NCBI RefSeq assembly: GCF_000716535.1
Contig: NZ_JNWV01000053.1
Span: 1-45,042, forward strand
Reading direction: 5' to 3'
Origin: Streptomyces flaveolus
Lineage (GTDB): Bacteria > Actinomycetota > Actinomycetes > Streptomycetales > Streptomycetaceae
DNA length: 45,042 nucleotides
Positions 35,889 to 44,283 of this stretch are shown here, in pieces. The notes under the pieces are model-generated. The model searched no databases, was not told the DNA's origin, and worked only from the letters and a program-made list of their open reading frames with translations. The first letter of the stretch is position 1. The number at the start of each line of letters is the position of its first letter. The position numbers and the translations under genes were made by a program.

Positions 35889-37121
35889 TCAGCCGACGCG
35901 GTAGCGCACCGGAAGGGACAGCACGCCGCGGATGATCCCGGAACCGATCCAGTCGAGCGAGTCCGGCGGTGCGGCCAGTTCCAGCTCGGGGACGCGGGAC
36001 AGCAGGGTGCGCAGGGCGATGGCCGTCTCCAGGCGGGCGAGCGGGGCGCCGAGGCAGTAGTGGATGCCGTGCCCGAAGGCCAGGTGGCGGGCGTTCGGCC
36101 GGGTCACGTCGAGAACGGCGGGGTCGTCGCCGTCCGGCTGCGGGGCGTCGTGCCCGGCCGAGCCGAGAGCGACCACGACCATGCTGCCCCGGGGGATCGA
36201 CACCCCGCCCAGTTCGAGGTCCTCCGCGGCGTAGCGGCTCGTGGAGCGCTCGACGGACGTGTCGTAGCGCAGGAACTCCTCCACCGCGCCGGGCACCAGC
36301 TCGGGCCGCTCGCGCAACAGCCGCAGCTGGCCGGGGTGTCGCAACAGGGCCAGCACGGCGTTGCCCAGCAGGTTCACCGTGCTCTCGTGACCCGCGACGA
36401 CCAGCATCATGGCCGTACCGACCAGTTCCTCCTCGGAGAGCCGGCCGTCCTCCTCGTCGCGCGCGGCCACCAGGGCGGACAGCAGGTCGTCCTCGGGACG
36501 GCGGCGTTTGTCCGCGACCAGGCCGGCCAGCAGCCCGTGCAGGGCGGCCAGCGCCGGGCGGTGCTCGGGCGAGGCCACCCGGAGCGCCTGCCCCGACCAG
36601 CGGCGGAAGTCCAGGTGGTGCCGGCGCGGGATGCCGAGGAGCTCGGCGATGACCGTGGCGGGCAGCGGGGCGTTGAAGGCCTCGACGAGGTCCAGCTCGC
36701 CCGACGGCGGCATCGCGTCGATCAGATCGTGGGCGATCCGCTCGATGCGCGGTGCCAGTTCGGCCGTACGGCGGGGAGTGAAGGCGTCCGAGGCCAGCCG
36801 GCGCAGGCGGGTGTGCTCGGGTGGGTCGGCCTCCATCATCTGCGCGCCGAGTCCCACCGAGGGCTGGTGGAGGACGTAACCGGCGGCGGCCAGGGCCTCC
36901 GCGGCGGGCGTGGCGTCCTTGAGCAGGGCGGGATGGGTCAGCGCCTCCCGGGCCAGGTCGTAGCCGACGATCACCCAGCCCTTCAGGCCGAGGTGGAACT
37001 CGGCCGGGTGGATGGGGCCGAGCCGCCGGAGCCGGGCGTACCGCGCGGGGGAGTCCGCCTTGAAGGCCTGATCGATGACCACCCTGCCGTCCTGGTACGG
37101 GCAGTGCTCGTGCGCGCTCAT
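35889..37121 (-). CDS. Cytochrome P450
   Basis: A 410-aa soluble bacterial P450 of the CYP105/107-like size class. It has the I-helix AGHEST (oxygen activation), the K-helix ExxR within VEEFLRYD, the SIPRGSMVVVALGSAGHD region, and the haem-binding loop FGHGIHYCLGAPLAR whose Cys is the iron ligand. All catalytic elements are intact. The substrate cannot be inferred; no ferredoxin or reductase gene is adjacent, so electrons come from elsewhere. ATG at 37121 begins MSAHEHCPYQDGR; the frame is open further upstream to 37397 but reads through a terminator hairpin, so the shorter start is preferred. Confidence 0.93.
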   Translation of the reverse strand: MSAHEHCPYQDGRVVIDQAFKADSPARYARLRRLGPIHPAEFHLGLKGWVIVGYDLAREALTHPALLKDATPAAEALAAAGYVLHQPSVGLGAQMMEADPPEHTRLRRLASDAFTPRRTAELAPRIERIAHDLIDAMPPSGELDLVEAFNAPLPATVIAELLGIPRRHHLDFRRWSGQALRVASPEHRPALAALHGLLAGLVADKRRRPEDDLLSALVAARDEEDGRLSEEELVGTAMMLVVAGHESTVNLLGNAVLALLRHPGQLRLLRERPELVPGAVEEFLRYDTSVERSTSRYAAEDLELGGVSIPRGSMVVVALGSAGHDAPQPDGDDPAVLDVTRPNARHLAFGHGIHYCLGAPLARLETAIALRTLLSRVPELELAAPPDSLDWIGSGIIRGVLSLPVRYRVG

Positions 37122-37259
37122 GGATGCCTCTCGTTCTGGCGGTCCGGCACTGTCCCGGGGCGGGCCCGGACGGCACCCGACGCGGGGTCGGCTCGTCGTG
37201 ATGTGAGAACGAGCGGCGTCCCGCGCGGGTTCAGCCCGGCCGGCCCGCGAGCGGACACG

Positions 37260-37294
37260 CGGAGGGGGCATGCGCGATGCGCATGCCCCCTCCG
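37260..37294 (-). terminator. Terminator downstream of the Bax-inhibitor-1 gene
   Basis: GGAGGGGGCATGCGC (37261-37275) pairs perfectly with GCGCATGCCCCCTCC (37279-37293) around GAT, plus one flanking C-G pair, giving a 16-bp stem. It lies 13 bp after the stop of the - strand gene and before the P450 gene, so those two are probably separate units. Confidence 0.8.
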
Positions 37295-37306
37295 GCGTCG
37301 GAGAAC

Positions 37307-38173
37307 TCAGTTGTCGCTGTTGAAGATGGACAGCACCTGGAGCACCTCCAGGTAGATCCACACCAGGGTCGTGGTGAGACCGAAGGCGGCCAGCCACGCC
37401 TCCTCGCGGGGGGCGCCGTAGGCGACGGCGTCCTCCACCTGCCGGAAGTCCAGAGCGAGGAAGCCCGCGCCGAGCAGGATGCCGATCACGCCGAAGACGA
37501 TGCCGAGGCCGCCGCTGTGGAAGCCCAGGCCGTCGCCCGCGCCGAAGGCGGAGAAGAGCAGGTCGGCGACGAGCAGCAGGAAGAACCCGGTCGCGGCGGC
37601 GGCGAGGAACCCGGCGAACCGCTGATCGACACGGATCCAGCGCATCCGGTAGGCGATGAGGACGCCCGCGGACACGGCGAAGGTGCCGAGCACCGCCTGG
37701 ACGACCACGCCCGGCGCGATGTACGTCGAGGTGGTGCTGGAGATGACGCCGAGGAAGACGCCCTCGAAGGCCGCGTACCCGAGGATCAGTGCCGGGGACG
37801 GCGCCCGCTTGAACGCCTGGACCATCGACAGGACGAAGGCGATGAGGGCGGCGCCCACCGCGATGCCGTAGGACCGGCCGATGTTCGCCTCGTCGACGGG
37901 CAGCAGGAGCCAGGACAGCACCGCCGTCAGCACCACGGTGCCGAGGGTGGTCGCGGTGCGGACGACGACGTCGTCCATCGTGACCGCGGTCCCCGTGGTC
38001 CGTACGCCGGTGTCGGGGCCCGTGCCGGCGGCCGGGGCGTAGGGGTTGGTCAGGTAGTCGTCCGACGGCCGGGCTCCGGCCGGGGCGCCCACCGGGTGAC
38101 GCATGTACGCGTCGGCGGGGGCGGCGTCGCGGGCGGCGCCCCAGCGGGAGAAGATCGGGTTGCTGCTCTTCAC
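37307..38173 (-). CDS. Bax inhibitor-1/YccA family membrane protein
   Basis: A 288-aa protein with a polar N-terminal tail of about 65 residues (FSRWGAARDAAPADAYMRHP) and seven hydrophobic spans from about 72 to 275, including TLGTVVLTAVLSWLLLP, YGIAVGAALIAFVLSMVQAF, ALILGYAAFEGVFLGVIS and LGIVFGVIGILLGAGFLALDF. The C-terminal AFGLTTTLVWIYLEVLQVLSIF matches the family end. Members are pH-sensitive calcium leak channels or stress-protective membrane proteins; the role in Streptomyces is unknown. GTG at 38173 has AGGAGG six bases upstream. The promoter holds the 19-bp TCACC-N9-GGTGA repeat and CACACGTGTG. Confidence 0.85.
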   Translation of the reverse strand: MKSSNPIFSRWGAARDAAPADAYMRHPVGAPAGARPSDDYLTNPYAPAAGTGPDTGVRTTGTAVTMDDVVVRTATTLGTVVLTAVLSWLLLPVDEANIGRSYGIAVGAALIAFVLSMVQAFKRAPSPALILGYAAFEGVFLGVISSTTSTYIAPGVVVQAVLGTFAVSAGVLIAYRMRWIRVDQRFAGFLAAAATGFFLLLVADLLFSAFGAGDGLGFHSGGLGIVFGVIGILLGAGFLALDFRQVEDAVAYGAPREEAWLAAFGLTTTLVWIYLEVLQVLSIFNSDN

Positions 38174-38241
38174 GTCATTCCTCCTACGTCCGCCGCGGGT
38201 GCGGCCTGCGGCACAGCGTTGTGGTCGGGTGTCCGGGGCGG

Positions 38242-38311
38242 CACACGTGTGACCGTGTCGCCCACCGGGCCGACGTCCGGCAACCCTGTGCGTCACCACT
38301 CTGACAGGTGA
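38242..38311 (-). promoter_or_regulatory. Bax-inhibitor-1 gene promoter with both palindromes
   Basis: 38293-38311 is TCACCACTCTGACAGGTGA (+ strand). On the - strand, TTGCGC, 17 bp, CAGAGT forms the promoter with its -10 inside the palindrome, matching the CGNR promoter design (TTGCGC, 18 bp, CAAGAT). CACACGTGTG at 38242-38251 lies downstream towards the gene. Confidence 0.68.
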
Positions 38312-38353
38312 CGCAGCGGGGCGCAAGTCATCCCCGCCCGGGCCCGGACGTGC

Positions 38354-38821
38354 TCACTCGGACGGCGCTGCCGGACCGTCGAGCAGCTGGACGAGGAAGT
38401 CGTCCCAGTTCAGACCGTCCATCTCGGCCTCGGCCGAGGTGATCCGGTAGGTGGCCTCCAGCCACTCGGCGAGCGGCCCGGTGGGCAACTCGAAGAGGGC
38501 TTCCACCTCCTGCGATTCCAGGAGCAGCCAGGACGAGGGGCGCTCGCCGGGCAGTGTCGGCCACATGCGTACGTCGCCGTACCCGCTCATCGACGTCAGA
38601 CCGCGGTACAGCAGTTCGCGGCCGATCCGCCAGCTGAGACTCGGTCCTCGCTCCGCCAGGAACTCGACGGTGATCACCGCGGGCATGTCCGCGTCGAACC
38701 GGAACTCCGCCTGCATGGGCTGCCGGGTGAATTCGTCGAGCATCTGGTCGAGGTCCAGGAAGAGCGAAGGCAGATGCCGGGGCGTCGACCGCGCCCGCAG
38801 TGGTGACTGATCACGGTGCAT
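38354..38821 (-). CDS. SsgA-like sporulation/cell-division protein
   Basis: A 155-aa SsgA-like protein (SALP), a family confined to sporulating actinomycetes that guides septum formation and cell-wall remodelling. Typical core features are AVITVEFL, LSWRIGRELLYRGL, GYGDVRMWP and SSWLLLESQEVEALFELPTGPLAEWLEATY. The C-terminal SAEAEMDGLNWDDFLVQLLDG is an acidic tail. ATG at 38821 gives a basic N-terminus of about 20 residues before the core; the frame is open to 38863. No SsgR-type regulator is adjacent. Which of the several SALPs this corresponds to cannot be decided. Confidence 0.82.
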   Translation of the reverse strand: MHRDQSPLRARSTPRHLPSLFLDLDQMLDEFTRQPMQAEFRFDADMPAVITVEFLAERGPSLSWRIGRELLYRGLTSMSGYGDVRMWPTLPGERPSSWLLLESQEVEALFELPTGPLAEWLEATYRITSAEAEMDGLNWDDFLVQLLDGPAAPSE

Positions 38822-39184
38822 GACGGGAGTTCCCCTCCGTGGTAGGAAGTCTGCGCCTCTCACTCTTCGCCCCGGGGCCCACCCCGCACATCGGTCACTT
38901 GACGGTCAAAGGACGGGGCGCGAGAGGGCAGCCGACGGCGCGGCGACGCGCCCTGCGGAGCAAGAGGAACGCGACGTAAGTAAATGTGCTGTCCCGTGCC
39001 GGGAAGCCGCCGAGCGGCCGGTGCCGTCGGACTGCGGTCACGGTGCATGTATCTTCAACTTCATACGTGCCTCAATCGGCGATGTGCCACACATGGACGA
39101 CGGGATCCCGGCGTCGCCGGCACGCATCCGTGCGAGTTCCTGCCGCACACCGACATGCACCTTGAAGTGGGGGTCACCGCAGAC
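38822..39184. other. 360-bp divergent intergenic region
   Basis: No independent gene is supported. TTGACGGTCAA, a short palindrome, lies near 38899-38909, and CCACACATGG near 39087. The open frame continuous with the transpeptidase gene starts at 38984, but its first 67 residues are not signal-like, so I treat it as leader. Confidence 0.35.
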
Positions 39185-40039
39185 ATGTCCTCGTCCTACC
39201 AGCGCGCCGGTACCGGCCGTCACCGCGCGCCCTCGACCGGCGACCGCTTACGCGCACTGCTCGCCGGCTCCGGCAGGCGGCTGCCGCTCTCCACGGCCGC
39301 CCTGGTCGCCGTGGTCTCCGTCAGCGGATGCGGAACCACCGGCGCGACCACCGCCGATCCCGCCCACGGGGCCCGGGCCGTCGCACCGGACGCGACGCCG
39401 AGCGACGCGACGCCGGCTACGGTGACGGCAGCCGACCCGGCCTCCGCCACCGTCACCCACCTCCCCGGTCTGGGCCCGAAGACGTCGGCCCGCATCCCCG
39501 CGAACGCCCGGCAGGTCGTCCTCGTCACCGGGCAGGACAAGAACTCCTCCCGCTCCCACGTGGTGCTGTACCGGCGGACCGCGTCCGGCTGGGAGGGAGG
39601 CGCGACCTGGCCGGCCCACAACGCCCTCAAGGGCTGGACGACGGACCACCACCTCGGTGATCTGCGCTCACCCATCGGTGTGTTCACCCTCAGCGACGCG
39701 GGAGGCCTGCTGTCCGACCCCGGCTCCAAGCTCCCGTACACGCGGTCCGGCGGGTTCGCCGTCGGCGGCACCGGCTTCGACGGCGAATCCCTCGCCGGGT
39801 CGTTCGACTACGTCGTCGCCATCGACTACAACCGCGTGCGGGGCACCTCCCCGCTCGACTGGACCCGGCCGCAGGGCGCGGACAAGGGCGGCGGCATCTG
39901 GCTGCACGTCGACCACGGCGGCCCCACGCACGCCTGTGTGAGTCTGTCGCAGGAGCACATGAGGCAACTGCTGCGCACACTCGACCCGACGCTGCACCCG
40001 GTGATCGTGATGGGGGACGCCGCCTCGCTGGCGGAGTGA
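39185..40039 (+). CDS. L,D-transpeptidase-like (YkuD-fold) lipoprotein
   Basis: A 284-aa exported lipoprotein. After a basic stretch (RR 31-32) comes LPLSTAALVAVVSVSGCG with lipobox Cys49. A Thr/Ala-rich linker follows (about 50-100). The catalytic domain contains LGDLRSPIGVFTLSDAGG and, near the end, GGGIWLHVDHGGPTHACVSLSQEHM, where the H...ACVSL Cys corresponds to the YkuD nucleophile. Such proteins cross-link or modify peptidoglycan outside the membrane. The motif reads HAC rather than the usual HGC, a variant seen in secreted 'L,D-transpeptidase family' proteins as I recall. ATG at 39185 is placed just before the signal; ATG at 39155 is an alternative. Confidence 0.72.
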   Translation: MSSSYQRAGTGRHRAPSTGDRLRALLAGSGRRLPLSTAALVAVVSVSGCGTTGATTADPAHGARAVAPDATPSDATPATVTAADPASATVTHLPGLGPKTSARIPANARQVVLVTGQDKNSSRSHVVLYRRTASGWEGGATWPAHNALKGWTTDHHLGDLRSPIGVFTLSDAGGLLSDPGSKLPYTRSGGFAVGGTGFDGESLAGSFDYVVAIDYNRVRGTSPLDWTRPQGADKGGGIWLHVDHGGPTHACVSLSQEHMRQLLRTLDPTLHPVIVMGDAASLAE

Positions 40040-40084
40040 GGGGGCCGGAAGAGGCGCGGGGGGACCCGGGGCCGCAGACGCGAG

Positions 40085-40123
40085 CCCCCGCCCGTGGGAC
40101 GGGGAGGAGTCCACGGGCGGGGG
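40085..40123. terminator. Bidirectional terminator between convergent genes
   Basis: CCCCCGCCCGTGG (40085-40097) pairs perfectly with CCACGGGCGGGGG (40111-40123) around a 13-nt loop. It sits between the transpeptidase-like stop (40039) and the amidohydrolase stop (40172). Confidence 0.8.
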
Positions 40124-40171
40124 AGAGGGAAGAGCGGGGGCCGGTCCCGTAACGGGGTACTGCCCCCGGGA

Positions 40172-41869
40172 TCAGGTGACGGGCGGGAGGTTCGGGCCGG
40201 TGGTGCCGAGCTGCTCGGTCGCCACCACCGGCGGCACCGGCCAGGTCACGCCCTTCGGCGGCCAGCTCTGCCCGGTTGCCTTGAGGAACTCGGCCGGCGG
40301 CTCGTACAGCGGCGGCTGTGTGCCGTCGGGGATCATCGAGGCCCACTCGACGCCCTGGGTGCGGTCCTTGAACTCCTGCTTCATCGCGTCCAGCCGCTCC
40401 GGCTGCTCGATCAGGTCGATCGCGCCCGCCGCCAGGTAACGCGCCGCGGACAGCAGCGCCTGGTGGCCGATGTTGGTGGCCGCCGTCGCGGTGACCCCCC
40501 AGTTGTGGTTGGGCAGGCCGGGCGGGTAGGCAGCGGACAGCAGCACGGCGGTCGGCGCCTGCCAGCTGATGTCGGCGGTGTCGGTGGCCAGCCCGCCGGT
40601 GTAGGCGGCCGCCGGGGGAGCGAGCGGGGTCAGCTCGGTCGGCATGCCCACCTCGGGCTTGCCCAGCGACTTCTGGATGCTCTTGGCCAGGGCGTGGTCG
40701 GCGTCGGTGAACTTGGGAGCGCCGATCTGCCGCATGTTGTCGTTGAGCAGCTCCGCGCCGGCCTTGTTGGCCAGCAGGTTCCACGTCGCGGAGTGGAACT
40801 TGTGCACCAGCCGGGTCTGGCTGGCCTGCGCGGCGGCCTTGGCGCAGTCCACGATCTTGTCGTACAGCACCCGGGCGCGTGCCGGACTGCCCTCGCGGAC
40901 GAAGAACCAGATGGAGCACATGTCCGGGGTCACGTTGGGGGCGCCGCCACCGTTGATGATCGCGTAGTGGAACCGCCCGGACGGGGCGACGTTCTTCTCC
41001 CGCAGGTACTCCGACATCGTCGCCATCAGCAGGGCACCGTCCAGGCCGCTCTTGTTGCCGAGCGGGGTGCCGCCGTGGCCGGAGGCGCCGAGGAAGGTGA
41101 ACGTGGCCGAAATCAGTGCGCTGGTGGTGTTCCAGAACGGCACCGTGATGTTGAACGGGTGCCAGTCCAGGAAGGCGTCGAGGCCGTCGTAGACGCCCTC
41201 CTTCACCGCGTACGCCTTGCCGACCAGCTGCTCCTCGCCCGCGCTGCCGAACAGCTTGACCGTGGCCTTCAGCCCGTGGGCGCGGATCGCCCGCGCGACG
41301 GCGATGGCGGCGGCGGTGCCGCCCGCGCCCAGGGTGTTGTGGGCGTCGCCGTGGCCGGCGCCGTAGGTGGGGCCGTAGGCGTCGTAGTTGTACACCAGCG
41401 GGTCGTGGGTGCCCACGCCCTTCTTCTGTGACAGCCCCGGCAGGGCGTCGTACTCGGCGTTGAAGCCGAGGACGGGTCCCTCGGTGCCGTAGGTGGCGAC
41501 GAAGGCGGTCGGGAAGCCCGCCGGGCCCCACTCGATGGTGAAGCCGTTGTCCCGCAGCAGCTTGGCGTGGGCGAGGGAGGACTTCCACTCGCGCAGTGAC
41601 AGCTCCGCGTGCTGCCACACGTCGTCGCTCAGCTTGGTGATCACGTCCTCGTTGGCGGTGATCCAGCCGAGCGCGGTCTGCTTGGCGGCGGTGTCCTGCG
41701 CCAGCCCCTTGGGCGCCTTGTACGTGGCCGGGGAGACACCGGTCTTCTCGTCGTGGCCGAGGGTCGCGGCGAGCACCGGGTCGGCCTGGAGGACGGCCGC
41801 GGTGGTCGCGGTGGCGCTCAGTCCGAACATCTTCAGCAGGCGTCGGCGGCCAGGGTGGAAGTCGTTCAC
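40172..41869 (-). CDS. Tat-exported M20-family amidohydrolase (AbgB-like)
   Basis: A 565-aa metallo-amidohydrolase resembling AbgB, the p-aminobenzoyl-glutamate hydrolase subunit. The start has a Tat-type signal (RRRLLKMFGLSATATTAAVLQ). The M20 metal site is seen as GHGDAHNTLGAGGTAAA, FGSAGEEQLVGK, DAFLDWHPF and GASGHGGTP. In AbgB-type proteins the first motif is usually GHGCGHN; here it is GHGDAHN, so a metal-site change is possible. Export is unusual for an AbgB-like enzyme. GTG at 41869 gives the twin-Arg signal at the very start; ATG at 41932 is an alternative. No abgA or abgT homologue is adjacent. The substrate is unknown. Confidence 0.8.
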   Translation of the reverse strand: MNDFHPGRRRLLKMFGLSATATTAAVLQADPVLAATLGHDEKTGVSPATYKAPKGLAQDTAAKQTALGWITANEDVITKLSDDVWQHAELSLREWKSSLAHAKLLRDNGFTIEWGPAGFPTAFVATYGTEGPVLGFNAEYDALPGLSQKKGVGTHDPLVYNYDAYGPTYGAGHGDAHNTLGAGGTAAAIAVARAIRAHGLKATVKLFGSAGEEQLVGKAYAVKEGVYDGLDAFLDWHPFNITVPFWNTTSALISATFTFLGASGHGGTPLGNKSGLDGALLMATMSEYLREKNVAPSGRFHYAIINGGGAPNVTPDMCSIWFFVREGSPARARVLYDKIVDCAKAAAQASQTRLVHKFHSATWNLLANKAGAELLNDNMRQIGAPKFTDADHALAKSIQKSLGKPEVGMPTELTPLAPPAAAYTGGLATDTADISWQAPTAVLLSAAYPPGLPNHNWGVTATAATNIGHQALLSAARYLAAGAIDLIEQPERLDAMKQEFKDRTQGVEWASMIPDGTQPPLYEPPAEFLKATGQSWPPKGVTWPVPPVVATEQLGTTGPNLPPVT

Positions 41870-42090
41870 GTCAGTCTCGTCCTCGAAGTGTGAGGGAAGG
41901 GCCGGGCGACCGGCTCCGTGACATGTGGTCATGGCATGTCGCAACGGATCATATGCGGCTGCCTGACAGCAGACCCGCCCGCTGGCGGAAATTAACTCAC
42001 CGCCGTGGGCGAACAGTTGGGGGAAGGCAGAGATCCAGAGCACACACGTCGCCGGAGCACCGACCCGGGTGTGGGCCCAAAGCCGACCTG
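41870..42090. other. Upstream region of the amidohydrolase gene
   Basis: No gene is seen. TGACATGTGGTCA at 41919-41931, a near-palindrome related to CACATGTG, lies about 50 bp upstream of the amidohydrolase start on that gene's promoter side. Confidence 0.35.
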
Positions 42091-42186
42091 ATTCGTTGTA
42101 ATGTGTGCACGTCCGTCGCTCGGTCGAGGAGCGGGGGGCAACGACGGCCGTCCCCAAACCCCCGTTGGGACGGCCGTCACTTTTTA
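42091..42186 (+). ncRNA. Candidate small RNA ending in a rho-independent terminator
   Basis: GACGGCCGTCCC (42143-42154) pairs perfectly with GGGACGGCCGTC (42167-42178), with C-rich loop sequence, then AC and TTTTT. U-tracts are rare in this sequence, so termination is credible. Yet no + strand gene ends nearby: the region lies between a - strand gene start (41869) and a + strand gene start (42294). Just upstream, CGCTC-N7-GAGCG (about 42116-42132) forms a second stem beside a GGGGGG run. A short transcript starting near 42105 would fit. It could also be a leader attenuator for the dienelactone hydrolase gene. Confidence 0.45.
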
Positions 42187-42218
42187 TGCGTGGGAATCCG
42201 GAGACGAACGGGTGTGTT

Positions 42219-42228
42219 CACACGTGTG
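42219..42228. promoter_or_regulatory. CACACGTGTG palindrome before the dienelactone hydrolase gene
   Basis: Context GTGTTCACACGTGTGAGC, nearly identical to the 29315-29331 copy (GTGTTCACACGTGTGGGC). It lies 66 bp before the ATG. Confidence 0.5.
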
Positions 42229-42293
42229 AGCGGGGGGTCGCCCCGCGAAGCCGCCGCATGCTCGATCTCGCCCTGGCAGAGAGGCACCCACCC

Positions 42294-43049
42294 ATGAACG
42301 CCGTGATCGGAACCATCGTCGACATCACCACCGCGGACGGCACCGCCGACGCCTATCTCGCCCACCCGGACGACGGGAAGGCACACCCGGGGGTGCTCAT
42401 GTACCAGGACGCCTTCGGGCTGCGCCCGCATCTGAAGGCGATGGCCGACCGGCTGGCGGCCTCCGGCTACACGGTGCTCGTCCCGAACGTCTTCCACCGG
42501 CACGGACGCGCCCCGGTCGTGGAACTGCCCGAGTTCATCGACATGGAGGCCCGCCCCGACATCGTCGGGAAGGTCGTACCGCTGATGGAGTCGCTCACGC
42601 CGGACCTGATCGAGCGCGACGCCGGGGCCTACCTGGCGTGGCTCGCCGACGCGCCGCAGGTCACGGACGGGCCGGTGGGCATCACCGGATACTGCATGGG
42701 CGCCCGGCTCGCGCTGTACACGGCGGGCGCCCATCCGGACCGGGTCGCCGCGGCGGCGGGCTTCCACGGCGGCTGGCTGGCGAGCGAGGCGCCCGACAGC
42801 CCGCATCTGCTCGCCGGCCGGGTCACCGCCGAGCTGTACTTCGCGCACGCCGACGACGACCCGTCCATGCCCGAGGAGCAGGTCAGCCGCCTGGAGCAGG
42901 CGCTCACCGAGGCAGGCGTCAAGCACCGGTGCGAGGTCTACGAGGGCGCGCACCACGGCTACACCCAGTCCGACACCGCCGCCTACAACCCCGAAGCGGC
43001 CGAGCGGCACTGGACGGAGCTGCTCGCCCTCCTCGCCCGCGCTCAGTGA
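42294..43049 (+). CDS. Dienelactone hydrolase family protein
   Basis: A 251-aa cytoplasmic alpha/beta hydrolase of the dienelactone hydrolase family. The nucleophile is Cys134 in GITGYCMGARLA, with Asp in YFAHADDDPSM and His in EGAHHGYTQ, a complete Cys-Asp-His triad. The family opens lactones, including intermediates of aromatic ring breakdown. An aromatic role would fit the tannase-like esterase elsewhere in the window, but the genes are far apart. ATG at 42294 follows a GAGAGG-type site. A zinc alcohol dehydrogenase gene follows in the same direction after 270 bp containing a large hairpin. Confidence 0.88.
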   Translation: MNAVIGTIVDITTADGTADAYLAHPDDGKAHPGVLMYQDAFGLRPHLKAMADRLAASGYTVLVPNVFHRHGRAPVVELPEFIDMEARPDIVGKVVPLMESLTPDLIERDAGAYLAWLADAPQVTDGPVGITGYCMGARLALYTAGAHPDRVAAAAGFHGGWLASEAPDSPHLLAGRVTAELYFAHADDDPSMPEEQVSRLEQALTEAGVKHRCEVYEGAHHGYTQSDTAAYNPEAAERHWTELLALLARAQ

Positions 43050-43265
43050 CGACGGCGGGGCTGCCGCTGCGCGTGCCTCGCGGAAGGCGCCGTCGACGTC
43101 CATCGGACGGACGGTCACTTCGGTCCCTGTCCGGGGGCCAGTGGGCATGCGATGAGGGAAGGCCAAACCGGCGCCGGAGCCGCCGAGATGAGGTGTCCGG
43201 ACACACCCCGGGTGCCGGACCGGGCGAACCATCCGAGGCCTTCGGACCGTACACCTCATGGAGGA

Positions 43266-43296
43266 GGACCGGCGCGGTGCCGCACCGCGCCGGTCC
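43266..43296 (+). promoter_or_regulatory. Long perfect palindrome in the alcohol dehydrogenase leader
   Basis: GGACCGGCGCGGTGC (43266-43280) and GCACCGCGCCGGTCC (43282-43296) are perfect complements separated by one base, ending 27 nt before the ATG. As RNA it would be a very stable hairpin. It could terminate the upstream transcript, shield the leader, or be an operator. Confidence 0.55.
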
Positions 43297-43323
43297 GCTC
43301 GGACCGAGGCTTGGAGTTCGCCG

Positions 43324-44283
43324 ATGAAGGCTTTCCGATACGTGTCCCAGGGCACGCCCCTACGGCTGATGGACGTGCCGGACCCGCTGCCGGAGGCCGG
43401 CTGGGTCGTGGTGGACGTCGATGCCGCCGGTCTGTGTCACTCCGACGTCCACGCCCTCGACGGCACGATCGAGCTGACCCGGCGCCCGCCCTTCACCCTC
43501 GGCCACGAGGTCGCGGGCACCGTTTCCGCCCTCGGCGAGGGCGTGCGGGGGTACGTGGTGGGCGACCGCGTCGCCGTCGCGATCATCGCGCACCCCGAGG
43601 TCCAGGCGCACTACGCGCCGGGCATCGGTGTCGACGGCGGCTACGCCGAACGACTCGTGGCCCACGCTTCCACCCTCGTTCGCATACCCGATGGCGTCTC
43701 CACGGTCCACGCGGCCGTCGCCACGGACTCGGTCGTCACCGCCTACCACGCCGTCCGCACCGAGGCCCGCGCCAGGCCGGGGGAGGTGATCGCCGTCGTC
43801 GGACTGGGGGGCCTCGGCCTGAACGGCGTCCGTACGGGAGTGCTCGCGGGAGCCACGGTCTACGGCGTGGACATCAACCCGGACACCTTCGACGCGGCTC
43901 GCGCGGCGGGGGCGAGCGACTGCTTCACCGACGTCGCCGCACTCGCCGACCTGCGCCCCGACGCCGTCGTCGACTTCGCGGGCGTGGGGTCCACGACGTC
44001 CGCCGCGGTCGACGTCGTACGCCGCCGCGGCCGGGTTGTCGTCGTCGGCCTGGGGACGAGGACCACGAGCTTCGCCACCGGCAACCTGATCCGCAAGAGC
44101 GTGGAACTGCGTGGCTCGTACGGCGCCGGCAAGGACGAGTACCGGCAGGTGCTCGACTTCATCGCCCAGGGCCGCATCGAACCGGTCGTGGAGGAGATCC
44201 CGTTCGCCGACCTCAACGAAGGCCTGGACCGCATCCGCCGCGGCGCGGTCCGGGGCCGTCTGGTCGTCCGGCCGGGGAAGTGA
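43324..44283 (+). CDS. Zinc-dependent alcohol dehydrogenase (MDR family)
   Basis: A 319-aa medium-chain dehydrogenase. The catalytic domain has AGLCHSDVH and FTLGHEVAGTV with zinc-ligand Cys and His. The Rossmann fold shows VVGLGGLGLNGV and an acidic VYGVDIN, so NAD is probably preferred over NADP. The four-Cys structural zinc loop of classical enzymes is absent (sequence there reads AIIAHPEVQAHYAPG), which also accounts for its shorter length. The substrate is unknown. ATG at 43324 follows TTGGAG. It may be functionally linked to the upstream dienelactone hydrolase gene, though a long palindrome lies between them. Confidence 0.88.
   Translation: MKAFRYVSQGTPLRLMDVPDPLPEAGWVVVDVDAAGLCHSDVHALDGTIELTRRPPFTLGHEVAGTVSALGEGVRGYVVGDRVAVAIIAHPEVQAHYAPGIGVDGGYAERLVAHASTLVRIPDGVSTVHAAVATDSVVTAYHAVRTEARARPGEVIAVVGLGGLGLNGVRTGVLAGATVYGVDINPDTFDAARAAGASDCFTDVAALADLRPDAVVDFAGVGSTTSAAVDVVRRRGRVVVVGLGTRTTSFATGNLIRKSVELRGSYGAGKDEYRQVLDFIAQGRIEPVVEEIPFADLNEGLDRIRRGAVRGRLVVRPGK

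Noticed and set aside
42143..42186. Actinobacterial 6C small RNA
   Set aside because: The loop is C-rich but I do not see the two C6 loops that define that RNA, so only a generic small RNA is proposed.
29319..42228. Rex or CRP-type sites at the CACACGTGTG palindromes
   Set aside because: Rex sites have TGTGA and TCACA halves in the outward-facing arrangement with a spacer, and CRP-type sites need GTG-N6-CAC; the observed CACAC-GTGTG has neither arrangement.
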